Source of the DNA: Oscheius onirici
Lineage: Eukaryota; Nematoda; Chromadorea; Rhabditida; Rhabditidae
DNA length: 64,000 nt
Reading direction: 5' to 3'
Assembly (NCBI GenBank): GCA_932521025.1
Contig: OW051470.1
Span: 7,116,501-7,180,500, forward strand
Shown here: piece after piece, positions 21,030 to 32,100 of the stretch
How positions within the stretch are numbered: position 1 is the first letter of the stretch
Layout: every line of letters begins with the position of its first letter
Notes under the pieces: generated by a model
Told to the model about the DNA's origin: nothing
The model's input: only the letters and a program-made list of their open reading frames with translations
Databases searched by the model: none
Translations under genes and position numbers: made by a program

Positions 21030-22788
21030 TGTTGCAGTTGAAATTGACCAGAACTAGTTGAAATTGACCAGGTTTCAGTTGAAATTGACCGGAAACGTTT
21101 TCTTCCGTTTTTATTATTATTTTCCCTTATTTTTATGTTTATTTTTGTTCATTTCGACAAAAGCACACAGATTCTAAACCTTTGAGACCTAAAATGAGGA
21201 GAAAGGCTCTAGTTGTTGCTTTATTCTAGTTTTTCCACTATTTCTTCAAGTTTTCTTTTATTTTCTGTTTTTTTTATCGCAAAACAACGTTACAAACGGC
21301 CAGATGTCAGAAAAGGGTTTCGATGACGTGAGGGAACAGCACAGAGCACGATTCGACGTGAAATTGCAAGAATACGTCGCTCAAAAGAAATCTTCACAAG
21401 TCAAGACCGATGACAACTACAATGAGATTCTAGAAGCCGTCAAAGGATGGAACAACGAAGAAAAATTCACAGACGGCGCTATTAAACGAAACTACGGAAG
21501 AAGGTAGGCTATTTTTCTAGTCATTCTCTTTTTATTGTTTAGGTTCGCAATCGGAAACGTGAATGGCAAAGAAGAGCTCCTACACGATGAAAAAATCGTC
21601 TTATGTCAGTCAAGGATCTTCGAAATCCATTATGTGACTCACGTGACTGGCGGATGTTGTGGACGGGACCTTACGTGGTAGAAATCAAAGGGAGAAGATC
21701 GCCGTTCAAGGCTTTGTTTGGTTAGTTATTTTTGAAATTGATAATTTTTTCATCGCTCCAGGTTTCGATGCCAATCATAAAGATGCGGACCAGGACTCGC
21801 TTCAAGTAGTGCCGGAAATCGCGGTCGACGGAGAAGAGCACATCGAGGAGAATGGAGAACTGTTTCATGGGCCTGAGGAGGAATATGTCGAAGATGACGA
21901 AACGGCATGGGAGGACAAGACTGCGCCGATCAATCATCAGCGAGAACAATTCGGTCTGGCACTTCGACATCAAGCAGATAAAATGCTTCAAGCTCCAAAT
22001 AGCAGGTACACTACACTTTTTTCTGAACTGTTATTCCTTTATATACGGAGCAATCAAAGTAGGAAAATCGGTTTTGGTAGCGATTCCGGAGTGGATCGTC
22101 CAAAAGCTGGAACAAGAAGTCTGATAGCTGTTGTGCTTCAAGAGCGGGACGGATCCTACAAGTTAGTCAAGTTTTTTGTTTCTCCAACAGAGTTTTAGAC
22201 CTGGGCACTGGAGGCCAAGGGCACAAACATTGTAACTGCAATGGCAAATGTGACTCTAACCGATGTTCTTGTAAAGCCCGCAACTTACTTTGCAACTCTC
22301 GTTGCCACAAAACTAATTATTCTTGCAACAACAAATAAATTTTGTTTCCCTCTTCATTCTTTCACATTGTTACTGTTTTTGTTTTATTTTGGTCAATGAA
22401 TACTTCTTGCTGCATAAAAAAGTCTTATTTTCCGAGGAAAATGTTTGCTTTTCTCGCCTGGTTGTCACAAACTTCGATAAAACACCAAAAAAAAGTAGAA
22501 AAACGAGTTATTGTCCGTGAAAAATAGCGATATTTTGTTGTCCGTAGCGAAAAGTAGCAATTTTTCACTTCCGGTCTCACCTAGTTGTCGAAATTGTTGA
22601 TAAAACACAAAAAAAAAGAAAAGCCCGTGAATTTTTACGAAAATTAGCAGTTTTTTATATTTCCGGTCAATTTCAACTGCATCGCGATTTTTAAAAGCAG
22701 TTGAAATTGACCCAACTAGTTGAAATTGACCGATCAATTTCAACTAGTTCTGGTCAATATCAACGGCTGCTCAATTTCAACTGCAACA
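21030..22788 (+). mobile_element. Ginger-like DNA transposon, integrase core deleted
   Basis: Ends are inverted: TGTTGCAGTTGAAATTGA at 21030 and its reverse complement finishing CTGCAACA at 22788. Both sides carry TAGA (21026-21029 and 22789-22792), a 4-bp target duplication. Sub-terminal DNA has tandem AGTTGAAATTGACC units, three on the left and several in both orientations on the right. TGTT ends, 4-bp duplication and a gypsy-integrase-like protein fit the Ginger/KRBA2-like group. The element is 1.76 kb, too short for a full copy. Confidence 0.78.
21304..22338 (+). pseudogene. Ginger-like transposase remnant lacking the catalytic core
   Basis: N-terminal exon: MSEKGFDDVREQHRARFD, KTDDNYNEILEAVKGWN, GAIKRNYGRRFAIG; then the zinc-binding HHCC region ending HVTGGCCGRD. 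Straight after it, in another frame, comes EIKGRRSPFKALFG, which in related KRBA2-like proteins lies beyond the integrase domain. About 200 residues carrying the DDE residues are therefore gone. Further on: HQREQFGLALRHQADKML, AIKVGKSVLVAIP, then after a one-base slip VDRPKAGTRSLIAVVL, and a Cys-rich tail with CNCNGKC, CSCKARNLLCNS and CHKTNYSCNNK. Frame breaks show it is inactive. Confidence 0.75.
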
Positions 22789-22874
22789 TAGATAAACATG
22801 AGTATCAGTTCAGCAGAGAGAAACCAGAACCCGTTGAATAAGAGTAAGGATCAGATGTCTCAGCTTAGGTTCTT

Positions 22875-23090
22875 TTAAAGAATTGTACGTTTCCTGCTGA
22901 TCAAACTGAAAACGCACACTACTCTCCGTGGGAAGTATCTTCGGAACCATTTAATACAGATAATAATGTGGCACGCAACTTCACAGCCCGTAGTGATGTC
23001 TTGGTCGGACAGAGTTGTGCTGTTCTACAAAGTTGTTCTTCTCGTCGTGGCAGATCCTTTGGAAAGGTTTTTTTTTGGCTCGAGCCGCTG
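22875..23090 (+). other. unassigned open reading segment
   Basis: Reads ENAHYSPWEVSSEPF, NVARNFTARSDVLVGQ and LQSCSSRRGRSFGK up to a GTTTTTTTTTGG donor, with a CTCAACAG acceptor about 60 nt on. The Ser/Cys/Arg composition and the splice pair look gene-like, but no start or family was recognised. It could be an exon or 3' remnant of another mobile element beside the Ginger-like copy. Confidence 0.25.
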
Positions 23091-23154
23091 ATTCGCTTAT
23101 TTTCTGTCCACTCTTTTGACCTCTCAACAGGTAATGAAACAAACATTTATTTGA

Positions 23155-23854
23155 CTACACGAACCACCGCACACAGAAATCGCCGAGTAGCTTGTCAAAA
23201 AGATCGTCTTCTTGGTAGTCAAACCATTTGTCGTAAAGTACAGAAAGATCGGATACGAGCTGATTTCCACCGATCAATGCTTGCTCTAAAGCGTCGAGGA
23301 TGCTTTCCAGGCTTCGGAAACCAATTGTGGTAATACAAATGACTGACTTCTCAAACTGAATAAGTTAGTACGTTTCAACTAACCTCGAGTTTCACGCTGT
23401 GGATAAGTAGCAGATCTCTGATTAAACCTTTTTTAACATACATACAGTTGTTTACAGATGTTTCTTGAAATTGAGGTAGTAGCATTGTATCATTGTCCAA
23501 GGTTGTGGAATGCTCTTTTTCCAATTCAAAAGCCGACTTTCTTTGAAGTCTACACTACATCCAAAACTAGTGCGCATAGTGAAATCCGTTTCAATCGTAT
23601 CACTTACAAGATATCTCTAAGAAAGCCAATAAACACATTTTCGAAACCCCGGTTTTATTCTATTCTGAAACGGACTTACGTCAAGTGTCGAATAGAATCC
23701 GTCCTCCAACAACGATGAGAGTAACTTCCAGCGCAAATTTTCCTGGTCAGAAACAATGCAAATCTCTCCATAGCTCGGTTCCAGCCAAGCGAGACATACT
23801 CTTACACTTCTAAATTTAAAGGGAAACTGACATTGTAAACGTTTTCGCACTCAT
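23155..23854 (-). CDS. F-box-family C-terminal region (DUF38/FTH-like)
   Basis: Nematode F-box substrate receptors combine an N-terminal F-box with a leucine-rich DUF38/FTH half. Seen from about 23854: VRVCLAWLEPSYGEICIV, NLRWKLLSSLLEDGFYST, then SDTIETDFTMRTSFGCSV and LLNWKKSIPQPWTM, ICITTIGFRSLESILDAL and LVSDLSVLYDKWFDY, ending CVRWFV. Four short introns fit. TDFTM...C...L-NW-KS is typical of these C-terminal halves, and the same segments recur in the pseudogene near 60.1-61.3 kb. No F-box was found upstream, so this is a truncated gene or a model missing its first exons. Confidence 0.5.
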
Positions 23855-24880
23855 TTTTAGCTACATTTTTGCATACAGGGTGCGTGATAATTATTTGTGT
23901 CGCCAACTTTTCTCCGATTGAGATATTGAGAATCGGCTTGTTGGAGCTTGTTCCTTGTCTTTTGGGTTATCTTCTGCCAAGAAATTCAGCTACCTAGGTT
24001 GCATTTCCAGAAAGGTACAGCGTTTCCGCCAAAATAATTTTTTGACCCCTTGCTATACCACAGCTCTAATAGAGGTGCGGAAAAACATGCTGGGAGTTGG
24101 GTCGACAATCCCTAGGGTCCACCAATTACTGTGCCAAGTTCTGTTCTGTACCGATCTGTTCACACGTCTCTGAAAAATGTGTCACGCCAACTCCGTTTTT
24201 GGGCCAACTTCGACCTCGGCCATTTCTGAACCATTTCCAAATTTTTGAAACGCATTCGAAAGGTCTTGATGAGCTCTAACTTGTAGAACACGTCAAAACT
24301 GTATTCATTTGTCTTCAGTAAGTTCGACTCCTCGAGCCCCGCCCTGGGCTCGAGGAGTCGGTCGGTCTCCGAGGCCGAGGTTGGTGCCCTCTGTTATCTC
24401 TCTTAATTCATCAAGCATAATATTGTGAAAGAGGTATCCTCTCAGGCTCTCGACTGTTGCAAATTTTAGATCTTTGACCAGTAGGCTTTCTTGTCTGACC
24501 AGGTGTGGCACATTATGGTCAATTATTACGTTATCCTGGAAGATACGATGTAAAACTCATTTGTAGATTTCTCGCCCTTCCTATGGTGATCCAAATGTCC
24601 TTCAGTCCATTATCACAACTGACAATTCGTAGTTTTCCGACGTTTTTTTTTCATGAAATTGTGAATATCTTTAGAGGTACGACGGAGACGGATGAAAGAA
24701 ACCGCCGATGTCTGAATAGGTTGATTTGCTTGTACAAACGAAGTTATTTTTAACCAGCCGTCTACGACGGCTTTCGCCGTCAGTTATGGTGAAAGTTAGG
24801 TGAGCATTTTCGCTTGCCTGCGACGCTCAAAAGTATGGAACAAAAATCGGTTCTTTTGAACTTTAGGGGTTTTATTAAAA
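23855..24880. other. intergenic stretch with hairpins
   Basis: No confident gene. Minus-strand frame 24305-24511 (starting MPHLVRQESLLVKD) has reasonable composition but no family or splice support; it may be a mobile-element scrap. A perfect hairpin lies at 24326-24359 and a small GC-rich palindrome near 24760-24780 (CCGTCTACGACGG). Confidence 0.35.
24326..24359. repeat. perfect 14-bp-stem hairpin
   Basis: GACTCCTCGAGCCC and its exact reverse complement GGGCTCGAGGAGTC flank a 6-nt loop. GC content is well above the surroundings. Role unknown. Confidence 0.8.
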
Positions 24881-25145
24881 CAAGGATAGCACCGCCCTTC
24901 CAGGGCTAAAGATTCCTTGTCTTCTCCTATAACTTCTTTCCCGGACCCTCAGTTCCCTTTCATTCGTCCCTTGTTACTTCGTTCCAGTCTCCCCCTATCC
25001 CTCGAGATACTACCAGTCGTTAGAACACTTCGCGCACTTGCTTTTTTGTCGTGACTTGTTAAAAACTAATTTGCGCACAAAGCTCCCCTCCTTATTCTCA
25101 ATTAGAGCTTCAGACACAGACATGGGAGCAATTTAAAGTGGACCA
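24881..25145 (+). repeat. dispersed repeat, copy 1 (about 270 bp)
   Basis: Begins CAAGGATAGCACCGCCC and ends near AATTTAAAGTGG. A 5' hairpin pairs CAAGGA with TCCTTG and GCCC with GGGC. Copies occur at 49926 (+) and 59244 (-), and a decayed one near 34100 (-). No coding frame is conserved among them. Confidence 0.75.
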
Positions 25146-25333
25146 GCCGGCTTCGCCGCCTGTCGGCGGCTTGTCTACATGTGTTTTCTTCTTTACTTCT
25201 GATCCCTTCCCCAGTCAACCGATCTCTTTTTTTTGGTCTTAAAAGTTGAGGAATAAATCAATCTATATATTTTGATAGAAAAAAATAAAACATAAATGGA
25301 AAAAAGAAATAAAAAACCCAAAATAATGAATTT

Positions 25334-25372
25334 CCGGTCAATATCAACGGTAGGTCAATTTCAACTGCAACA
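25334..25372 (-). repeat. solo terminal end of the Ginger-like family
   Basis: CCGGTCAATATCAACGG followed by GGTCAATTTCAACTGCAACA resembles the right end of the 21030-22788 element. No left end was found nearby, so this is a relic end. Confidence 0.6.
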
Positions 25373-25741
25373 TATATCCGTCCGAATAACTTTATAACCA
25401 TCCGAACTCTAACAAAAGTACCAAAGTTTCTGTTTCGCCTACGACGACTGGTCCAAACTACTAATTGTTCACAACAATTTTCACCTTTGGTTGTTCATCT
25501 AGACCCGCACAATGCCAATGTAGGACGGATAGAACAAACGAAAAAAAAACTGACCTTTTGAATACATTTCAGAAGAAGATTATCTGGTAGCAGATCTAAC
25601 ATCGTCAGTAAATGAATGATTTGAAAATATTATCTTGATCACGAATTATCGATTTTATATCGCTATTGAGACGCTGGACTACCAGAAGGAAAGCTACTTT
25701 TCACAAAAACAAAACATGGACCTTTGATCTCCAGCACATAA

Positions 25742-26485
25742 TTATTAGGGCGCGTCAGAAGTCGTGTCCCGTAGTACTACAGCTACCCTTCAAATTGTTC
25801 GGATCGGTCTGGGATTGTTCCTGGGGGTAGTAGGCCTCGAAAAAAAATTATTGAAAGCTTTTGGGACACTTTGGATTTTGGGATCAAGGGTTACGGTAGC
25901 TTTGAAAATCGGACCAAAAACGTATTTTCGCGATAACTTTTTGAGGTTAGGAGATACAAAAACATGGTCAACTACAAAAAAAAATCACCTCATCGAGACG
26001 CATCTTTTTTTGAAAAACGTATTTTACTCTTTCGCGCAAAAAGATTCGACTTTCCATTTTTCGACAAAATGGCGCAGTGCCTGTGCGTTAACCACGCTGG
26101 AGCGACCAGGTTCGAGTCCGCCGTGAGGAAATTTTTTTGTTTTTTTACAGTAGCATTTTACTGGTCTAAATATTACTCAGTCCAGTAAACAAAAGAGTAA
26201 AATACGTTTTTCAAAAAAAGAAAGATGCGTCTCGATGAGGTGATTTTTTTTGTAGTTGACCATTTTTTTGTATCTCCTAACCTCAAAAAGTTATCGCGAA
26301 AATACGTTTTTGGTCCGATTTTCAAAGCTACCGTAACCCTTGATCCCAAAATCCAAAGTGTCCCAAAAGCTTTCAATAATTTTTTTTCGAGGTCTACTAC
26401 CCCCAGGAACAATCCCAGACCGATCCGAACAATTTGAAGGGTAGCTGTAGTACTACGGGACACGACTTCTGACGCGCCCTAATAA
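25742..26485. mobile_element. 0.74-kb palindromic element with tRNA-like centre
   Basis: The left arm from TTATTAGGGCGCGTCAGAAG (25742) to about 26030 is repeated inverted from about 26190 to 26485, ending GACGCGCCCTAATAA. The arms are nearly identical over about 290 bp. The 150-nt centre is unique and contains the tRNA-like stretch 26070-26138. A single arm occurs at 43918-44210. Non-autonomous foldback transposon is the best reading; no protein is encoded, and the long frames in the arms are the same non-coding arm read on both strands. Confidence 0.85.
26070..26138 (+). ncRNA. tRNA-like Pol III sequence (degenerate)
   Basis: TGGCGCAGTGC (26070-26080) resembles an A box, GGTTCGAGTCC (26109-26119) matches the B-box consensus, and a T7 run (26132-26138) could terminate Pol III. 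GCGC...GCGT can form a D-stem, but the T-stem does not pair well and no acceptor stem is clear. Probably a tRNA relic or SINE-type head, not a working tRNA. Confidence 0.4.
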
Positions 26486-26949
26486 CTCTTTTCATCCAAT
26501 CAAATGAAAATGTAACAAGCCTGTGATGATAACTGAAGAAGCCAACGGCTAAAGAAGAGCGAAGCTATTGCCGCTGCCAAACGGAAATGTTGCGTACTTT
26601 CCGTTACGAGTCAAAAACATTTGACCCATAGAGGATTGAACTGGGCCTAGATTGAGATCACTAATCGGACGTTGGGAACTTGAATCAGAAGTAAAATTGA
26701 AGAAGGATAAGATAAGATAAACCAGTCCAACTCATCACACCTTTATGAGAAACTAAGCAATTGACATTCTATACACGTAGAAAGTAGAAGCTGCAGCTCG
26801 CGGTTGAGCCGGCAGAGGAATTGAAGGTCCCGTAGAGAGTTACAAAATGAGAGAAGAGAGGAGAAAGCTAACCGGGTGGTGGATGGGAGAGAGAAAACCG
26901 AGAATCTGAAAATGACTAATGGTCAAATAACAATAGTAATTACTTACGT

Positions 26950-27255
26950 TTACTTGCCGCCGCTGGGCTCTCTCCTCTTGGCCTCTCCATTTTGAGCAAT
27001 GGTCACGATCTTGCGCGTATCGTTTCCGGGAGCCGGGTGCTTGTGCTCCACTCGCTCGGCCTTGTTGCGCTTGCCTAAATGCTGGTTTAAGATTTTGCGT
27101 TTGTCATCTATCTCTGGATGGAAATTTCTCTCAATCGAACAACAGTGACAAGGAGATAGACTAAGTTTTGACAGTAACTACATACCGTTGCAGCCGGTGA
27201 TTTCGGGTCCACCATCGGCCTCGAACTCGTTAGCCATCTGTTCGGCGCTTGACAT
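26950..27255 (-). CDS. small hydrophilic protein, unrecognised
   Basis: Two exons encode 64 residues: MSSAEQMANEFEADGG, PEITGCNGKRNKAERVEH, KHPAPGNDTRKIVTIAQN and a basic end EAKRREPSGGK. The GTATGT donor and TTTAG acceptor join in phase within GGC (Gly). The codons are C/G-rich at third positions, unlike the flanking AT-rich DNA, which argues for real coding. No signal peptide or membrane segment. Small size and charge suggest a regulatory or structural accessory peptide, but I recognise no family. Confidence 0.6.
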
Positions 27256-29168
27256 CGTTGTTGTTGGTTCTAAAACGAGGTTTGATTAGCCGGAAAAAAA
27301 CAAGGAAGAGTACAGAAGAAAGGGAAATAAACCAGACCTCCCAAGTCTCAAGAGGTCTTGTTATGGTTCTGGGTAAATCCCAGACATTTTTCACAGACAG
27401 AGAGTCATCCCAGAGTGACAGACAAACGTTGGCAAAACAGACAGACGACTTATGCAAAAGATAGACTCTGACTCTATGAATAGCAACTAAGAAACGGAGA
27501 CACGAGGAGGACTAGACAGTTTTCTTTCAAGTCAACCCAAGGACTAACGACAAGGTCGATCTGAGAGAGGAAAATATAACAAAAAACGAAGGTTGTCGAC
27601 AGTTTTTAGAGGCAGCGAGAGCGCAGAGCGACACGTGATTCGGTTCAAAACAGGGGCGGATCGATGCCGGGCGCAAGCCGGAGCCCGCCAATATTGTCCA
27701 ACAATAACATGTGATCGAAAAGGTTTTTTTTAAAGATGATTCTTCTTAAAAGAAGAGTAAACAAGCTGATGTACTTTGTTTATAAATTTTGGTGTGAGTT
27801 GAGTTATTTACGAGAAGGGGAGAAAACGTTTTGAGTGACTTGACTTCTTTCTTATCAACATTTTAACGATAAATGTCTTACAGGATTTCTAGAAAGCTCC
27901 AGAAGCGTTGATTTGGTAGAAACATAGAAAAAGAGGACGATTGGCAGAAGAAAGAGCGAGAGACAAACACGGACAAATGTAAACAAACTGTAGCGCGGCA
28001 GCTGTCACGTTATCTCTCTCGATGGTCGCGTGTTGCGATTGACGGGAAAATTACATCAAAATGTGATAAACAATGAAGAAGCTGTCTAGAAAGGGCGAGT
28101 GATTTTGAGGGAGAGAGAGTCTTTATATACCGAAGCCGGTTGCACAATCTTGCGCGTACAGAGTACGTACCAAAGATTATAAAAGCATTCTTGGAGGAGA
28201 TGCGTGTCCGGAAAGAGAGGGAAATACTTTCAGGTTTATGTCAGAGGGACGAAAACAACTCTCAGCGGCCAATGGCAGCCCCTTTGCCCTTCCATTCACC
28301 TACAAACAATCCAGTTGTTGGAGAGAAAGAGATGATTCAGGTGGAGAACTCTCTGACTATAGGTCATAGGTTAGAAATAAATCCAGATTTTCCAATTTGT
28401 TTTTATAGCTGAACTACATATAGGGAAACCTAGTTTTAGGCTCTGGAAAGAAGGGTTATTTGGGAAATATCATCATAGAGGAAGAGGAATACAGTAGTTA
28501 GCTACGAGTCAAAAAAGAAGCGTTCAACGATCAGCTCCCAATCTTGCCAATCCTCTCACTACAAGAGAGGCAGCCTCGGTAAAATGCATGCGTACGATGA
28601 GACATATTGTACAGATTCCCTTGTATTTCTATAGTTTTGTCTGGCAGTCTTTAAGAGTAGACCTTTGGCATTGAAGCCATCGGAAAACCGTTTGCATGAC
28701 CATAAGAACACCAGTGTTCAGGATGAACATCTACCTTTGCCAGTGCCCTGAAGAATTTTGTTTGGTTTCTACTCGCCTTTACAAATTTTCAGATGTTTCT
28801 GTTCTCTTTTGCCACAAAACATCCCGCATATTTGCCCTCGTCTTTTCACTCCCCTCAACCTTTTCCAGTCATTCAATCTATACTTTCGAGACAGGGTCAA
28901 GCGTCTTATTCTTTCTCCCCGCACACTGTCTCCCTTATCTAGGTCTGTGCGTTTACCCCAAAATGTCAGACGAAAAGTTGAAAAAGTTCGAGTGCATATA
29001 ATAGCCGCCGTCCGACTCGGCAGCTGTTGTCTTATGTGTTGTGTCAGCGCCGCGGTTTCTCTGCTCTGCCATTGCGACTTCGGCATCCTCCCTCTCTCTA
29101 ATTTTTCCTCTTTACCACGTATTTTATGCTACATTCAATACAAATTTGAGTTTATAGGGCGCTATCGC
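27256..29168. promoter_or_regulatory. 1.9-kb divergent upstream region
   Basis: Lies between the small minus gene and neuferricin. It includes a CACGTG at 27633, a GC-rich patch around 27650-27690 and a TATATACC at 28123. Open frames here lack splice signals and family features. Confidence 0.35.
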
Positions 29169-32100
29169 ATGCCTTCTCGGGGTCTTCCATTTATACCGTC
29201 TTTGTATACGACGGGACTTTTTTACATTGCCATCAATGTGGCCTTGGTGTCCTTCATCAGTACATACTACGACATCGGCATAAAGAATGTCACCCTCTGG
29301 GCCATTGATAAGCTGGACGAGGTATTTTTTTTACTTCTTTTGTACGGGGTCAAGGGCTCCCACTTCGAATCTACAGAAGTCGTGAAATCTCCATTTTCAG
29401 TGCGAGTACACCCGCGACCACCTGGATTGGGTCAAAGAATGGTGGCAGGACGCCAAGGAAAATATGAAATTACATGGGAGAAAAGCGACTGTCAACGACA
29501 TAAAGGTACTTTCCCATTCTTTTTCTACTAAGTATGAAACAGAACATAAATGCGAGGGTGAAAGTGGAAGGAGAGCTCCAGATCCTGACTCCGGAGCAGT
29601 TGGCTCTTTTCGACGGATCGAGGACTTCTCGACCGATATATCTGGCCATCCTTGGTCGAGTTTTTAACGTCGATAAAGGAAAGAAACATTACGGAAAAGG
29701 AGGAGGTTATCAATTTTTCTCAGGTAGTTTTTCCTATCATTTTTCTGTAGATTTCAAATTCAGGAAGAGATGCGACACGAGCTTTTGTCTCGGGCGATTT
29801 CACTGAAAAAGGTCTCATTGATGACACGACTGGTCTCTCACACGAAGATCTCCTAGGTTTGTTACTAAATACTGTTTTTATTTATTTTTTTAATCCAGGA
29901 ATCCGAGACTGGATCTCATTTTACGAGAAGGACTACGTCCCGGTTGGAGTAGTCACTGGACGGTATTATGACGCTCAGGGAAATCCGACTGAAGCTCTCA
30001 ATCAGGTTGGGCTTGTAAACGTTTGGTTCAAAAGAATAAGTTATTAGATTTTGTCTCGGATAGACGCAGCCATCGAGTTCAAGGCTTCTAAGGCAGCCGA
30101 AGCTGAGGTGGGTACTCTTGTTTGTTTCTGTTTTTTTTTAGAGAGGAATGGGTAGAAGGTGGAGAGAATGATAACATAAGGAAGAAAATCCTGGTTTAGA
30201 GACATGCCTTTCGATAAAAGAATGGTTGCAAACAAGATGGGATTTTGCCAGTTATTTAACCTTTGCCTGTTTCATCAAATTTCAAAACTTCTAATTTATT
30301 TGCTAATCACGTCTGGGATCGACGAGAGCATCTCTGAGATTTTTCCATTCCTCAGCAGTTCGCCTCCACCATATGTGTCCAGCTTGCTCTCTTACATCAT
30401 CCATCCATCTACACCGTTGCCGGCCTGCTCGTCTTGTACCTTGTCTAGGGATCCATTCAGTAACTCGTTTTGCCCAGCTTGTAGGTTTCATCGAAGTGAT
30501 TCGTTGAGCCCAGCTGAGTTTTTTTGCTGATAGCAAGCTTGTTCCAATCCTTTAGCTTAGAGACTCGTCGCAATCGCTCATTCGTCCATCTATTTAGCAA
30601 AGATATTCCGAGAAGCCTTCTTTCCATCCTATGCTGTGCTACTTCCAGACAGTGTCTCTCTGTCCTATTGAGGCACCAGGTTTTAGCTGCAGACATCACG
30701 ACCAGGGTAATCACTGATTCGAAAAAGTATCTCCTTTTGGCCAGCGGAAGAGTTTGATCGCAAAGAAGTTTGCTATGTTCGTTAAACTTCCAATAGCCCA
30801 GTCCGATCCGTCTCTTGACCTCAGCAATGTCGCTTACAGGAATGGATATCCTTGTGCCCAGGAAGATGAAGGAATCAACAAACTTGATAGTCTCTCCTTG
30901 GATAGATAGCGGTCGACGTCCTTTTGCACTGGTCATTGCTACTGTTTTCGTGTGATTGATCCCAAGTCCGACCTTTTCCAATCCTTCCGTTAGTTTCTCT
31001 AACATACGTCCCAATTCTGGGCGGCTTTTAGCAAATAAAAATAGGAAGTTGCTCTCCATCTATCTTCAATCCGTCATCTTCCCAATCGATCGAATTTATG
31101 GTACTGGCCAGAGCAGAGTTGAACAGTTGTGGACTGAGAACATCGCCCTGTCGGGCACCTCTTTGAATAGGTACATGTACCTTTGCTCCATTGACCATAA
31201 TCTCCGTCGTCGAACCTGTGTAGATACGTTGAAGGAGCTGGACGAGCTGTTGTGGGACTCCTCTGTTCATTAGAGACTGCCAGATCTTGATCCTTTCCAC
31301 CGTGCAAAAGCTTTTCTGCTGTCAACGAAGCACATGTAGATTCTGATTTGATATTCGCAGCACTTCTCGATGATTTGCTTCACGCAATGTGTATTATCAG
31401 CTACAGAGAATCCCTTTTTGAATCCGGTTTGCCAGTCGTCGTCCGACTCCTCCAAGATTTTCGACATTCGTGTCAGCATAGTCCATGTCATAACCTTCCA
31501 ACAACACTGCAGTAGAGTGATCGGACGGAAATTTGCCAGATTGTTAGAGTCCCCCGACTTGTACAGCAATTTAAACAGCCCTTCTGTGAGTTGTCCTGGA
31601 ACTTGGCCTCCTCCAATAAGATAGTTCAGCATGAGAGTTAGGAGTGGAGCCGTCTGTTCTTTCGCATGATACAATAGATTTGCCGATATCATGTTCGATC
31701 CTGGAGCTCCATTTCTTTTCATTGAGCGAATAGCGTCTTCTACTTCTTTGACTAGGAATGGGGGGAATGATTCAGGATTCTGATCGCACTGCATTTCGGC
31801 TACCTGATCGCTTTTGTACAGTTTTGTGAAGAATTCCTCCACCGCCTGTTCCGTGATTCTCTGAGAGTATTGACCGTCATAATTGCGACTGAGCATCCTC
31901 TTCCTTGTAGCATTTGCCATTCTTTCAGCTTTTCTCACTGACCTGCCAGCCATCATCGCGTTTTTGAGCAGAAGACTCTTCTTTTCCTCTATATCGTCCC
32001 GCAAGCTTCGTCTAGTCAATGATTTTAGGAGAGCGAAGTTCAGTCGTCCAATAGCCGAATTGTCTTTCGAAGCCTGATATCTGCGTTGGAGTAGATCTTT

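Noticed and set aside
24305-24511. Minus-strand frame MPHLVRQESLLVKD...
   Set aside because: No family, no splice partners, and it overlaps the hairpin at 24326-24359.
26070-26138. Functional tRNA gene
   Set aside because: A/B boxes and T-run are present but acceptor and T stems do not pair, so it is kept only as tRNA-like.
26173-26463. Repeated protein MSRSTTATLQIVRIG... on both strands and at 43.9-44.2 kb
   Set aside because: It is the arm of a palindromic repeat read in opposite directions; not a gene.
28758-29531. 257-residue plus frame overlapping neuferricin's start
   Set aside because: The upstream part is promoter-like and Cys/Leu-rich; the family start is at 29169, and the 3' part reads through a donor site.
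30204-31273. Plus-strand frames across the LINE
   Set aside because: Antisense of reverse-transcriptase remnants.
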